A model generated the notes under the pieces. That model worked only from the letters and a program-made list of their open reading frames with translations. It had not been told where the DNA came from and ran no database searches. From assembly GCA_015069495.1 (NCBI GenBank), contig SVIN01000004.1, positions 25,166 through 89,165 of the forward strand: DNA of 64,000 nt, written 5' to 3'. Numbering within the stretch: the stretch's first letter is position 1; each line of letters starts with the position of its first letter. The stretch comes from Clostridiales bacterium (GTDB lineage: Bacteria; Bacillota; Clostridia; Christensenellales; Borkfalkiaceae). The translations under genes and the position numbers were made by a program. Of the stretch, positions 26,048 through 37,100 are shown one piece after another.

Positions 26048-26923
26048 TTATACGTCGTCTACGTAATCGGGGATTTCCGCCCCGTCAACCATCATGTATT
26101 GCGTGCAGATATAATCGCCTACACCCGAACCGCCAACGCCGCCCGTGTATTGAATGAGTTCAAAACGTTCGCGTTCTGCCTCTTCAATTTTCTTGGTAAT
26201 CAAAGGCGCCGCCAACATTTCAACAACAATCAAAACCAAACATGCGTAACCCGCAGGGGATTGCAAGAACATAACGAAGCTTCCTGCAAACTTAATCTTT
26301 TCACCTCTGTAAATAGCGCGCATTTGACTGTAAGTAACAGGGTCGCGGTCAGGGCGTTCAACGTAGTCGCCTTGGAAGCGGTACCAACGTTCGTTGGGGT
26401 GTTCTTCGTTCGGTTCTTGGATCTCTACGATACGGTGGATAACCAAGGTGTGGTCGATTTCGTATACAACGATATCGTACAATTTCAAATCCTCTTCCGC
26501 AGGTAATGCGTGCGTTTTGATAAGGTCGAATCTGTCGAATTGATTGCCTAAGTCGTTTTCAAACAAATAGGTATTGTTTTTATATTTCTGCGACATGGAA
26601 TCACTGTATACCGCGCGGTAAAGGGGAATGTATTCCTGCGTTTGCTTTTCCGCGAGCTGTAACGTGATAGAGAACCCGAAAACGATAGCGGTCAAACACG
26701 CAAAAACCAGGGTGCTGATAAAGGATACAGCCCCTGTGGTGTCGTCGCTTACGTATTTTAACGCTTTCGAGTGTGATTTATAAATGCGTTGATCTTCCGC
26801 GCCAGAGTGAATCAAACGAACGCTGAGGTTCGTCAAGACAACCAACATAACGGAAAATACTGCGGTCAAAAGCGTCAAGACGATGAAGCATAATATTAGG
26901 ACAAACTTATCGTAACTTGACAT
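26048..26923 (-). CDS. SipW-like type I signal peptidase (S26)
   Basis: The 291-residue protein has two N-terminal membrane helices (about residues 5-35 and 60-85), an external catalytic part and a C-terminal helix (about 230-255). The predicted nucleophile is Ser109 in YSDSMSQ, and the base position is His163 in LVIHRIVEI; His in place of Lys is the mark of the SipW/ER-type branch. The box around GDYVERPDRD corresponds to the family's GDxNxxxD. The Ser motif is divergent from the usual SGSMEP. It lies between two genes with SipW-class signal peptides and probably cleaves both. The start codon has only a weak AAGGCG site. Confidence 0.82.
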   Translation of the reverse strand: MSSYDKFVLILCFIVLTLLTAVFSVMLVVLTNLSVRLIHSGAEDQRIYKSHSKALKYVSDDTTGAVSFISTLVFACLTAIVFGFSITLQLAEKQTQEYIPLYRAVYSDSMSQKYKNNTYLFENDLGNQFDRFDLIKTHALPAEEDLKLYDIVVYEIDHTLVIHRIVEIQEPNEEHPNERWYRFQGDYVERPDRDPVTYSQMRAIYRGEKIKFAGSFVMFLQSPAGYACLVLIVVEMLAAPLITKKIEEAERERFELIQYTGGVGGSGVGDYICTQYMMVDGAEIPDYVDDV

Positions 26924-26984
26924 ATTTTCGCCTTTTGCGCCTTACGCGTATACGCACGCGCGCGCCAATAATTACAAGAGAACA

Positions 26985-27011
26985 TATCCCATGACGCATA
27001 ATCATGGGATA
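26985..27011 (-). terminator. Intercistronic hairpin in the SipW-like operon
   Basis: TATCCCATGA and TCATGGGATA form a perfect 10-bp stem between the small exported-protein gene and the peptidase gene. There is no T run, so partial termination or RNA processing is more likely; this would favour the first gene. Confidence 0.5.
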
Positions 27012-27057
27012 CATCCTTTGTTATGATTATTTTATTAAAAATGCAATTGAATGACAA

Positions 27058-27669
27058 TTAGTCAAGGCATTCTTCAACGGTAAGTTGGAAGTGACCTTTG
27101 GTCAATTCAGTAGACAATGCATTGTAGTCCTCCAACGTATCGATGAGCTTATCGTCGAAATTATCATGCAAAATGATACCAACGTCAGCACTGTCAATCG
27201 TCCAAGTGAATACGCCGCCATCCAAAACAGCATCTTCTTTATCCAAGTGATAAGGGGTGGCTGTAGTGTACATGATGTCGAAGATTTGCGTACCATCATA
27301 AACCCATTCTTCAAGGGTAGCGGGACCGCCAGGATTTGCTACGTAAGAAATAACAAATTTTACGTCAATACCCTGCGTCTTAACTAGTTCGGAAGCAGAG
27401 GCGCTAGGGGTGAAGGTGATGGTTACTGCGCCTTCCGTTTTGAGGTCGGGAAGGTGGTTGTTATCCGAGTCATCAATGAGCGCTTTATAGGTAGCTGCCA
27501 TTACCGAAAGCGTACCTTTTTCGGTTGCAGCGTTTACACCGGTCATACCAACAGTGGTGGTGGTGTGCGATGCAGCGGTGTTACCTTCTGCGAAGGTCCA
27601 GGTTGCGTATACGCCGCCTACGGTTACGATTGTGGACAACAATGCCAAAAATGCCAATTTGCCTTTCAT
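27058..27669 (-). CDS. Small TasA-like exported protein
   Basis: The 203-residue protein follows AAAGGAG and starts with a signal peptide ending in VGGVYATWTFAEGNTA, nearly the same cleavage region as the large protein at 24607-26016. The mature part (about residues 28-203) is a Thr/Val-rich beta-sandwich with phrases such as GAVTITFTPSAS and KGHFQLTVEECLD. This is consistent with the TasA/camelysin fold of fibre-forming matrix proteins. As the promoter-proximal gene, before an intercistronic hairpin, it is probably made in excess of the peptidase and may be the major subunit. Function is inferred from the signal peptide class and gene order. Confidence 0.75.
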   Translation of the reverse strand: MKGKLAFLALLSTIVTVGGVYATWTFAEGNTAASHTTTTVGMTGVNAATEKGTLSVMAATYKALIDDSDNNHLPDLKTEGAVTITFTPSASASELVKTQGIDVKFVISYVANPGGPATLEEWVYDGTQIFDIMYTTATPYHLDKEDAVLDGGVFTWTIDSADVGIILHDNFDDKLIDTLEDYNALSTELTKGHFQLTVEECLD

Positions 27670-27722
27670 AAATAATTTCTCCTTTATAAGAAAATATCTT
27701 ATTCAAAATATATTGTATATGC

Positions 27723-27751
27723 ATTGTATCATTTTTACATCTATTTGTTAA
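27723..27751 (-). promoter_or_regulatory. Promoter of the SipW-like operon
   Basis: On the minus strand, TTAACA and TACAAT have a 17-base spacer. The start codon of the first gene is about 50 bases downstream. Confidence 0.6.
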
Positions 27752-28039
27752 CGTTTTTTTACACTTTTTTTTATATTTTTAATAAAAATATCTCATTTCG
27801 TTTTGGATATTTGCACGGATTGCGGAAACAGAAAAAAAGGAGCGTTTTATCTATTCGCAAAAGCGAATTTTTTGTGAAAAATACAGTTCGTAAAAGCGAA
27901 TTTTTCTGCAATTTTTTTACCCAATTAAGAGCGGGTGTGCGCATGGTTTTTTATGTAAATACCACACATATCATCAAAAATATATATTATTGTATACTTG
28001 GGGAATTTGATAAAATTTCCGTTTTTCTTTACCAAAATG
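27752..28039. other. AT-rich divergent intergenic region with two small hairpins
   Basis: No gene is seen here. ATTCGC-AAAA-GCGAAT followed by six T (from 27853) is repeated about 40 bases on as a variant, TTCG-TAAAA-GCGAA followed by TTTTT. Both could act as weak terminators that insulate the giant gene's promoter, but no gene reads into them. Confidence 0.4.
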
Positions 28040-28068
28040 TTGACATTGCCATAATATAGTGGTATAAT
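28040..28068 (+). promoter_or_regulatory. Promoter of the giant lipoprotein gene
   Basis: TTGACA at 28040-28045 and TATAAT at 28063-28068, both perfect, with a 17-base spacer. A 20-bp palindrome follows just after the predicted transcription start. Confidence 0.85.
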
Positions 28069-28081
28069 AGCCATGTAAAAC

Positions 28082-28101
28082 TGTCTATTATATAATAGAC
28101 A
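28082..28101. promoter_or_regulatory. Perfect 20-bp palindrome, candidate operator
   Basis: TGTCTATTATATAATAGACA is a perfect palindrome starting 14 bases after the -10 box, about +7 to +26 of the transcript. It could be a repressor operator, or a 5' mRNA hairpin of two 10-base arms ahead of the GGAGG. Confidence 0.6.
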
Positions 28102-28132
28102 TAGCGAAGAAAATATAAATGGAGGCATAACA

Positions 28133-31100
28133 ATGAAGATGAAAAACAAATTGTTAGCAAGCATTTTAAGCTTACTTATGGTTGTTTGCTGTTCGTTGGG
28201 TTTTGTTGCCTGCGGTGAAACGACGTGTTCGCACCGTTGGGATGAATGGACTCTTGTAACAGACGCAACCTGTACAGAACAAGGCGTTCAGGAACGCGTA
28301 TGTTTCGAATGCGGTGAAAAGGAAACCGAAAATTTTGAAGCGTACGGACATAACTGGAAAGCTGCAACTTGCAGTGCGCCTAAGACCTGTAAGACCTGCG
28401 GTGAAACGACGGGCGGTTTAGGCGATCACGCTTTCGTTGTGGAATGGGCAGACGGCGAAACGAGAAAATCGAACGCGACCTGCACCAGCGGGGCAGTATA
28501 TTACAAATCCTGCGAATGCGGTGCAATCAGCGACAGCGATGAAAACACCTTCACGTTGGGCGAACCCATTGCACACCAAGATAACGACAAGGATCATACC
28601 TGCGATTTCGGTTGCGGTGAAGCCTTTGGCGAATGCGCAGACGGGGATTTTGACCACGCCTGTGATTACGGTTGCGATAAAGTGTGGGGCGAATGCGTAG
28701 ACGAAGACAAAGACCACGCGTGCGACTACGGTTGCGCTAAAATCTTTGGTTTGTGCGCAGATAATAACAAAGACCACGCGTGCGACTACGGTTGCGATAA
28801 AGCCTTTGGCGAATGCGCAGACGGGGATAAAGACCACGATTGCGATTATGGTTGCGATAAAATCTTGGGTGAACACACCGACGGCGATGACAACGACCAC
28901 CTTTGCGATTATGGTTGCGGATTGATTGCCGATGAAGGCTGTTATGACGTTGTAGTAGATGGCGCGTGCGACGAATGTGGCGCGATCATCGGTCACGTTT
29001 GCGAAGACGCAGACAAAGACCACGCATGTGATTCTTGTTCGGCTTATATGGGTGTACACGAAGACACGAACAGCGACCACAATTGCGAATATTGCGGTAA
29101 AGAATGCAGTGTTTGTGTCGATACCAACAGCGACCACAAGTGCGATTATGAAGGCTGTGGTAAGACCTTGAGCGAATGTGTGGATGACAACAAGGACCAC
29201 AAGTGCGATTATGCAGGTTGTGCTGCAACGTTGAGCGCGTGTGCGGATGAAGATAAAGACCACAAGTGTGACTTTACTGGTTGTAAAGCCGCATTGTCCG
29301 AATGTATCGACGAAAACAAAGACCACTATTGCGATTATGCAGGCTGTGGGGAAAGATTGAGCGCGTGCGCAGACGATAACAACAACCACGTTTGCGATTA
29401 CGAAAGTTGTCAAGCAAAGACGAGCGAATGCGGAGACAAGGATAACAACCACATTTGTGATTATAAGGGTTGTAAAGCAACGTTGAGCGCATGCGCTGAC
29501 GAAAACAAAGACCATAAGTGCGATTACACTGGTTGTAATGCAGTATTGTCCGAATGTAAGGACGAAGATAAAAACCACGATTGCGATTACACTGGCTGTA
29601 ACGAAGTTTGTGGCGCGCACACTGACGGCGACGACAACGACCACCTTTGCGATTATGGTTGTGGTGTAATTGCCGACGACGGTTGTTATGACACAGTTGT
29701 AAACGGTAAGTGCGACGAATGTGGCGCGGATATCAACCATGAATGTGTAGATGCAGGCAAAGACCACGCATGTGATATCTGTTCTAAGTCGATGGGTGAA
29801 CACGAAGACGGCAACAAAGACCACGCGTGTGATTATGGCTGTACGACCGCTATTGGCGCGCACGAAGATACTAACAAAGACCATAAGTGTGATTATGGTT
29901 GCGCGACTGCTTTTGGTGTTTGTGAAGATGCCAACGCAGACCACGCTTGTGACTATGGCTGTAACAAAGTCTATGGTACTTGCGTAGATGCAGACAAAAA
30001 CCACGATTGCGATTACGCGGGCTGTGCAGAACGCGTAGGCGCGTGTGTAGACAATAATAAAGACCATACTTGCGACCACGGTTGCGGTAAATCTTTCGGC
30101 GTGTGCGAAGATATCAATAAAAAAGACCACGCTTGTGATTATGGTTGCGATAAGACCTTTGGCGAATGCAAAGATGATGATAAAGACCACGTTTGCGATT
30201 ATACTGGTTGTACGGTAGTACATGGTGTATGTGCAGATTCCAACACGGATAACGACCACGTTTGTGACTACGGTTGCAAAGCGGTTCTTGAAGATTGTAC
30301 CGACGCCGAAAACGACGGTGACCATATTTGTGAAATTTGCGGTAACATAGAGGCTACCGCACATACTTACAGCGAGGCAACTTGCGCAGCGCCTGCGACT
30401 TGCTCGGAATGCGGTGCAACCGAAGGTTCGACCATTGACCACATAGATGAAAACAAAGACCACAAGTGTGATAATGGTTGCGGTAAAAATGATATGGGCG
30501 AGTGCGCAGACTCCAACACGGATGACGACCACGTTTGTGACTATGGTTGCAATGCGGTTCTTGAAGATTGTATCGATGCAGAAAACGACGCTGACCATGC
30601 TTGTGACGTTTGCGGTAAGGAAGACGTGACTGCGCATAAGCTTGAAGTGGTTTCGACAACGAATGCAACCTGCTACGAAGCAGCGACCAAGACCCTTGTA
30701 TGTAATTGCGGTCACGAAGAAGAGGAAACCGTTGGCGCTGCATTGGGTCATAACATTACGGGCGTAACCCCTTTTGAAAGACAGGTTGCTGGTTGCGAAT
30801 ACGAAGAAGTATACGAATGTGCTGTTTGCGGTGACGAAGTAATCGGGGAAACCGTTTACAAACATAAACATATTGCAAGCATTGCAACGCCTGCTACTTG
30901 TGCAAACGATGGTTTGAAAGTATTCGTTTGTGCTTGCGGTGATGAAAAAGAACCTGAAGTTATCCCCGCTGACGCGACTGGTCATAACTGGGTTGAAGGC
31001 AATGTTGTAAACGGTACGAGAACGGATACTTGCTCCGTATGTAACGAGACGAAAGAAGTAACCGTATACACGGGTACGACCACCGATGAAATCAATGCAA

Positions 31101-34100
31101 GCGACCTTGCAAATAAGGAAATTGCGTTGAATAATGCAAACATTAGCTTGGGCAGCGGCGTTGCTGATGCGATTGGCGACCAAAACGTTACCGTTTCGGC
31201 TGACAAAGTGGAAGGCACCGACCGTGAAAACCTCGGTTTGGGTGATAAGCTTGCGCAGGTAGGCGACAGCCCCATCTATAACTTCACCATCAACAACGGC
31301 GAAGAAAATATTTCCAACTTTGGTGAAAACAACTACGTAACCATTACGCTTCCTTATGAGTTACAGGAAGGCGAAGACGTTGACAGTATCGCAATTTGGT
31401 TCATTACCGACGAAGGTGAAATCGAATCCATCAGCGCAACCTATAACAACGGTTACGTTACCTTTAAAACCAACCACTTCTCGTACTATACGGTAACGAG
31501 ATTGACCCCCGCTGAAAGATGCGCTTTGTACGGTCACGGTTATGCAGTGCAACACGTAGAAGGCAGCTGTACGAAGGATTCGTACGACCTTTACGTATGC
31601 GTACGCTGTCACGATAAATACGAAGCCAACCGTGTAGTGGCTGACGGTCACAATTATACCTCTACCACCAACCCGGCAACTTGTACGGCAAGCGGTTCTA
31701 CCGTTTACACTTGTACAGATTGTAACCATACTTACAGAACGAAGATCAACGCAACGGGTCACAAGTGGGCATTGGTAGATTCGGCAGAAAAAACTTGTAC
31801 GGCAGACGGTTTCGAAAAGTACGGTTGCGAATACTGCGACGATGAATATACCATTACATATGTAAAATTGTCGCACGTGTATACGCGCACGACGTTTGCG
31901 GCAACTTGTACTTCCAGCGGTTATACCTTGTATGAATGCGACAACTGCGATTACAGCTATACCGATAATTACGTGGAAGCGCTTGGGCATGATTACAACA
32001 CCTATGAATTTGTTTGGGAAGCAAACGGCAATAAGGCTGTTTTGAACCTTGCTTGTTCGCATGATGCAACGCATATCACTTCGTTCCGTCTTACGGATAG
32101 CAAACATATCCATAAGGAAGTTACGAAGGGCGAATGTTCGAACTATGTTATCAGAAAGCATACGGCAACCATCGAAGTGAATGGCGTAACGTATACCGAT
32201 ACCATCGTTATCGAACAGGGTAACCCTAGCCATACCTATTCCGCAAACTGGACGACGGATGACAACGAACACTGGCACGAATGTATTTGCGGCGCGAAGA
32301 CGGACGTAGGCGCGCATGCTTTTGACACCTATACGGTGACCAAGCAGGCTACTTGCGCAGAAAACGGTGAAAAGACTTCGTACTGCGAATGCGGTAAAAC
32401 GCAAGTAAGCGTAATCCCTAAGACGGGTAAACATAATTATGAAAACGGCACTTGCACGGGTTGCGGTGCTACCTATTCGGAAGATTATTACGTAAATCTT
32501 ATCACTTCTATCAAGAATATCAACGGTTTTGCAATCGTTATCGAAAACTTGAGCTATGAATTCTTAGAAGAAAACAAACTTGGCGAACTTGAAATCGGCG
32601 GTTATCTTAAACAGATGGACATTGCTGAACTTGTACTTTACGTAGAAGACGGCGAATTGAAGGGTGCGGCAATCGGCAGCATCGTTATCTTCAATGGTCC
32701 TATTAAAAACGCAGAAGCGCGTTATGACATGAAAGCCTACATTGAAGGCGAATATATGTATATCGTACTTGCGGGCGACATAACGGGCGACATGTATATC
32801 AAGATGTCGGTAGAAGCTTGGATTTACAACATCTTGGACAGCATGGATATTTCTGTGTCTGAGATGAGCGACGGTATGATTTCCTTCATCACGGATACGG
32901 TACTTCCTATGGTGGATACGTTGATTGAAACCAATTCGGCAGAACTCAACGCTATCTTGGAAGACGCGTTCAATATCATCTTTACGTTTGAACAACAAGG
33001 CGATGGTTCGTACGTTGCAACGTTGGATTTTGACAAGTTGTACGCATTGAACGAAAACCTTGCAACGAAGTCGATTGCAGAAGTCGTTGATATTTACTTC
33101 GGCGAAGGTGCATTTGACTATCTTGTAGAATGGGCACTTGAAGTGCTTGCACTTGAACCTTCGGAAATCCCTGCGTACTTGGATGAACTTGGGTTTGATT
33201 CGGCTGAATTGATTGAAAAAATCAATGAACTGGCACGTGAATCGGGCGCGCCTGCGGATTATGACATCAATGATATCATCAACGAAGAAAGCTTGGAAGG
33301 CGTAGCGCTTGGTATGCTTATCTTTGAAATCAAAGATGAAACGTACGTGGATAGATTCAACGAAGTTGTGGGCGCTTTGCGCGAAACTTCCGTATATGAA
33401 ATGTTGAACGTTGGGTCTGCTGAAGACTTTAAGGCAAACATCGACGATATTCTCGATGCGTTTGTAAATGACGTTGCATTCTCGTTTACGACCGACAGCG
33501 CAAGCATGATTCAATCCATCAACCTTTCGGCAAACAATGCGGGCTATACCATCAATGACATGGAAATGAATTTCACGTTTGACCTTGAAATCACCATCAA
33601 TGGCAGAATTGATGCTACTTGGTCCGATATCGTGGACGAAATCGAAAACAATATCGTATTGCCCGAAGAAGGTATGCTGAATAATGGTATTTTGGTGGAT
33701 GGCGAAAACAATGGGAACAGCGGTGTAGTACGCCCTGACGCTCCCAACACCTCGGCATGGGAAAGTGCAGACGATTTCAGCTACGAACTCGAATACGACA
33801 GCATATACAGCTACAATGATAGTTACGACAACGACTACGACGTTGGTTACGACAGCGGTTATGACGCTGAGATTGTATTGCCTGAAAAAGCGAAGCTTAA
33901 CAGTGCATATCAGAAAAACTACAACGAAATGTGGTCGGGCAATGCAATTTACCAAGGCGTAGAATATCACTACAATAACGGTATTCGTATCGAGGTATAT
34001 AAGAACGATTACAACAAGTTGGGCTATATTATGTATAGACCTGATTGTTCGGGTTGGATTGAATACCAAGCTTGCTATGCAAGAATTCGTTATCAATTTA

Positions 34101-37100
34101 TGCTTGCACCCGTTGTAATTGATGGCAGCGACGTTATTTTGGTCATCGATGAATATACTCGTGAAGTAGTCGGTCTTTTCGAAACGGAAAACGGCGCGAA
34201 AGCGGTATATGAAGACGGTACGGAAAAAGAAATCGTTATCGATGTAGAAGGCAACGGCGGGAATATTGCAAGAGTATATGCGGATATCTATTTCCAAGTA
34301 TTTGAAGATGCAGAAGGTATCATTACTTGGTCGGAATACGTAGATTATTACTACAACGCTGAAAAACAAGAGTATGCAAATAATTCGCAACACGAATTGG
34401 AATACGAATATATCCCGAACGGCGAACGTTGCGGAGAAGACGGTACGCTCCGTCGCATTACGTGTAAGCATTGCGATTACTATCAAGAACGTACCATCTA
34501 TTATTGCGAATGGGAATATGACGTTGTCATTGACTTTGCGGAATACACCGAATGCGGCGGTAAGGCTATCGTAAATCGTTGTGCGCATTGCGGTTATATT
34601 TCCCATGTCAGAAGAATGGACCTCAATTGCAAGATGAGTGAGGCAGTAGAAGAAGAAATCTTCGACGAAAATGGTCAAGTGATTGGTTATCAAGCTACGT
34701 CAACCTGTCTTAATTGCGGTTTGGTATTTGTTGAAAAAGCATGGACAGAACACTATTCTGTCTGCGGATATACCGAATATCGCGGTGCGTATATCTACAA
34801 GGCTGAAGATTGTATCTTTGAATATGTACAATACAGCTCTTATGAAGAACACGATTATCAATATGAGTATGAACTTTATGGTGATGATTGCAACAGCTCG
34901 TATAAAGTAATTGAAACGTGTACGAAGTGCGATTACAAGTCCACGTGGCGTGCGTCTGGCCACAGATATGAATCCTTTGAAATCAATCTTGGGGAATACG
35001 GTTGTGAAGGTTATATCGGCGGTAATCGTTGTGCGATTTGTAAAACCATAGATGAATATCTCAAGATGGACATTCGTTGTAACGTAGGCGAACAGCCTAC
35101 CCCTGACGAAGTGATTGGGGAAGACGGTATTGTGCATTACGTGATGACGGCGACCTGCCCTGATTGCGGTTTGCGCTTCGTTGTAGAACAATGGTCGATT
35201 GTACAATCAATTTGTGTTACGAATGATTATCAATCCATGAAGATTTACAGCGGTGAGGATTGTATCTTCGATTACACGCAAGTTCGTATCAATGATACCC
35301 ATAATTACGAATATACTTACGAATGGTCGGGCGAGACTCCTGATTGCAATCAAGAATACAAAGTCAACCATTATTGTACGAAGTGCGGTGAAGGGGATTA
35401 TTGGTATGGTATCGGTCATAAAACTGATTACTTCCATACAGAACTTTCCGAATACGGCGCGTGCGGCGGTTGGCTTGAAGGCGAATCTTGCGTCATTTGC
35501 GGTGAATTGATTAACATGTATGGTATGAATATCCACTGTCCTATGGAAGGCGGTCCTGCGGAAGAATGGGTAGACGAATACGGAAATATTCATACTGTGA
35601 AGAGAGCTACTTGTCCTGTATGCGGTTTAACGTCCGTAGAGGAATGGTGGTCTGAACAAACAAGTTCTTGTGTTCGTTATGAATATAATAAGCAGACAAT
35701 TTCTATTAATGGGGTTTGTATCTTTGAGGATATTCGCTCTAGCTATCAGGAAAACCACAACTATGAATACGAGTATGAGTTCTTTGGCGAAGGCTGTGAA
35801 GACGGTTATCGTGTAACGCAGACTTGTACGCTTTGCGGTCAAAGCTGGACCCATGAAGGTTGGGGACATAGAAGGGATTATAGAGAAGTTTACCTCACTG
35901 AATATGGTTTCTGTGGCGGTCGCTTGGAAGAACGTTATTGTTCGATTTGCGATACAGTCATTGATGCATATATCTATGACGACTATCGTTGCGATTGGCA
36001 GTCGGTAGGTACGACGCCTGACGGGTATACTGTACAAGAATGCGCAAGATGCGGCGGTCAGAAGTTGTTCAAAGCCACCAATACGGAAAAAGATGAAAAT
36101 TGTTATTATCAGCATACGGAAAGCTACGTTTACATCATGGACGAAGAAGAAGTATGCAGAAGCGAACGTACGTATGGAATGACGGAACACAACTACACGT
36201 ACAGCTTTGATATGAACGGCGAATCCTGTAAGGATGGTTATACCGTTTATGAAACTTGTACGAATTGCGGACATTATTCGGAAACATACAATACGCACCA
36301 TAATACCTATACCATTTATAGATTGGAAGCAGATGGTAGCTATTGTGAAGAACATCATGCACGTGTTTACGGCTGTCCTTGCGGTTATAGCTATGCTATC
36401 GAATACGATATAGGCAACTTCAATTATGACGTTGAATTGGGTATGTACGTATGCGAAGATTGTGACTTGGTAATCCTCAACACCGATTATGGTATGGATG
36501 AAGGTTGTTATCGTGTACATTACAAACCGATTTCGATTATTTTGAACGGCGAAGCGGTTTACGAATATGTAAACGAAAGGAGATACGCAAACCATAACTT
36601 TGTTGATGCAGAAGCAATCGTTGTAGATGGTATGACCTGTATATCGGTTACTTGTTCGAAGTGTAACGAAGTAAGAGAAACTACCGTGAACGTGCTTGAG
36701 GCAACCATGGAATATCATGGGGATAAAGACGGTCAATATTACTACGATTACACCTTTACACCTAGCGAATCTGCATCTTATACGATTCGCAGCCTTGAGA
36801 ATCGTGATACGTATGTAAGATTGTACGAAGTATCGCTGGGTCAATTGATTGAAATTGGCTCTAACGACGATGGAGCTGACAATCTCCAGTTCCTTTTGAC
36901 TTCTTACTTGACGGAAGGTAAGACCTATATTTACCGTATTGGTTTCTTGGGTTATGACGAAGAAGGCACAATCAACTTCATGTTGACGCAAGGTGTTGCT
37001 GACCAAACGACTTGTAATCATAACCATTATGATTCTTATTCTCAATTGTTGGAAGGTTCAGAATCCTGCGAAGACGGTAACCTCTACTTCACCGTTTGGG

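Noticed and set aside
28570..30620. CRISPR-like regular repeats
   Set aside because: The units keep the reading frame, vary mostly at the protein-neutral level and have no unique spacers; they encode protein repeats.
28418..31183. 921-codon open frame on the minus strand
   Set aside because: It mirrors the tandem repeats of the Cys-rich lipoprotein. The periodicity comes from the coding strand, and no start signal is present.
32564..34693. 709-codon open frame on the minus strand
   Set aside because: Same situation: antisense shadow in the giant gene with no ribosome binding site and no protein-family motif.
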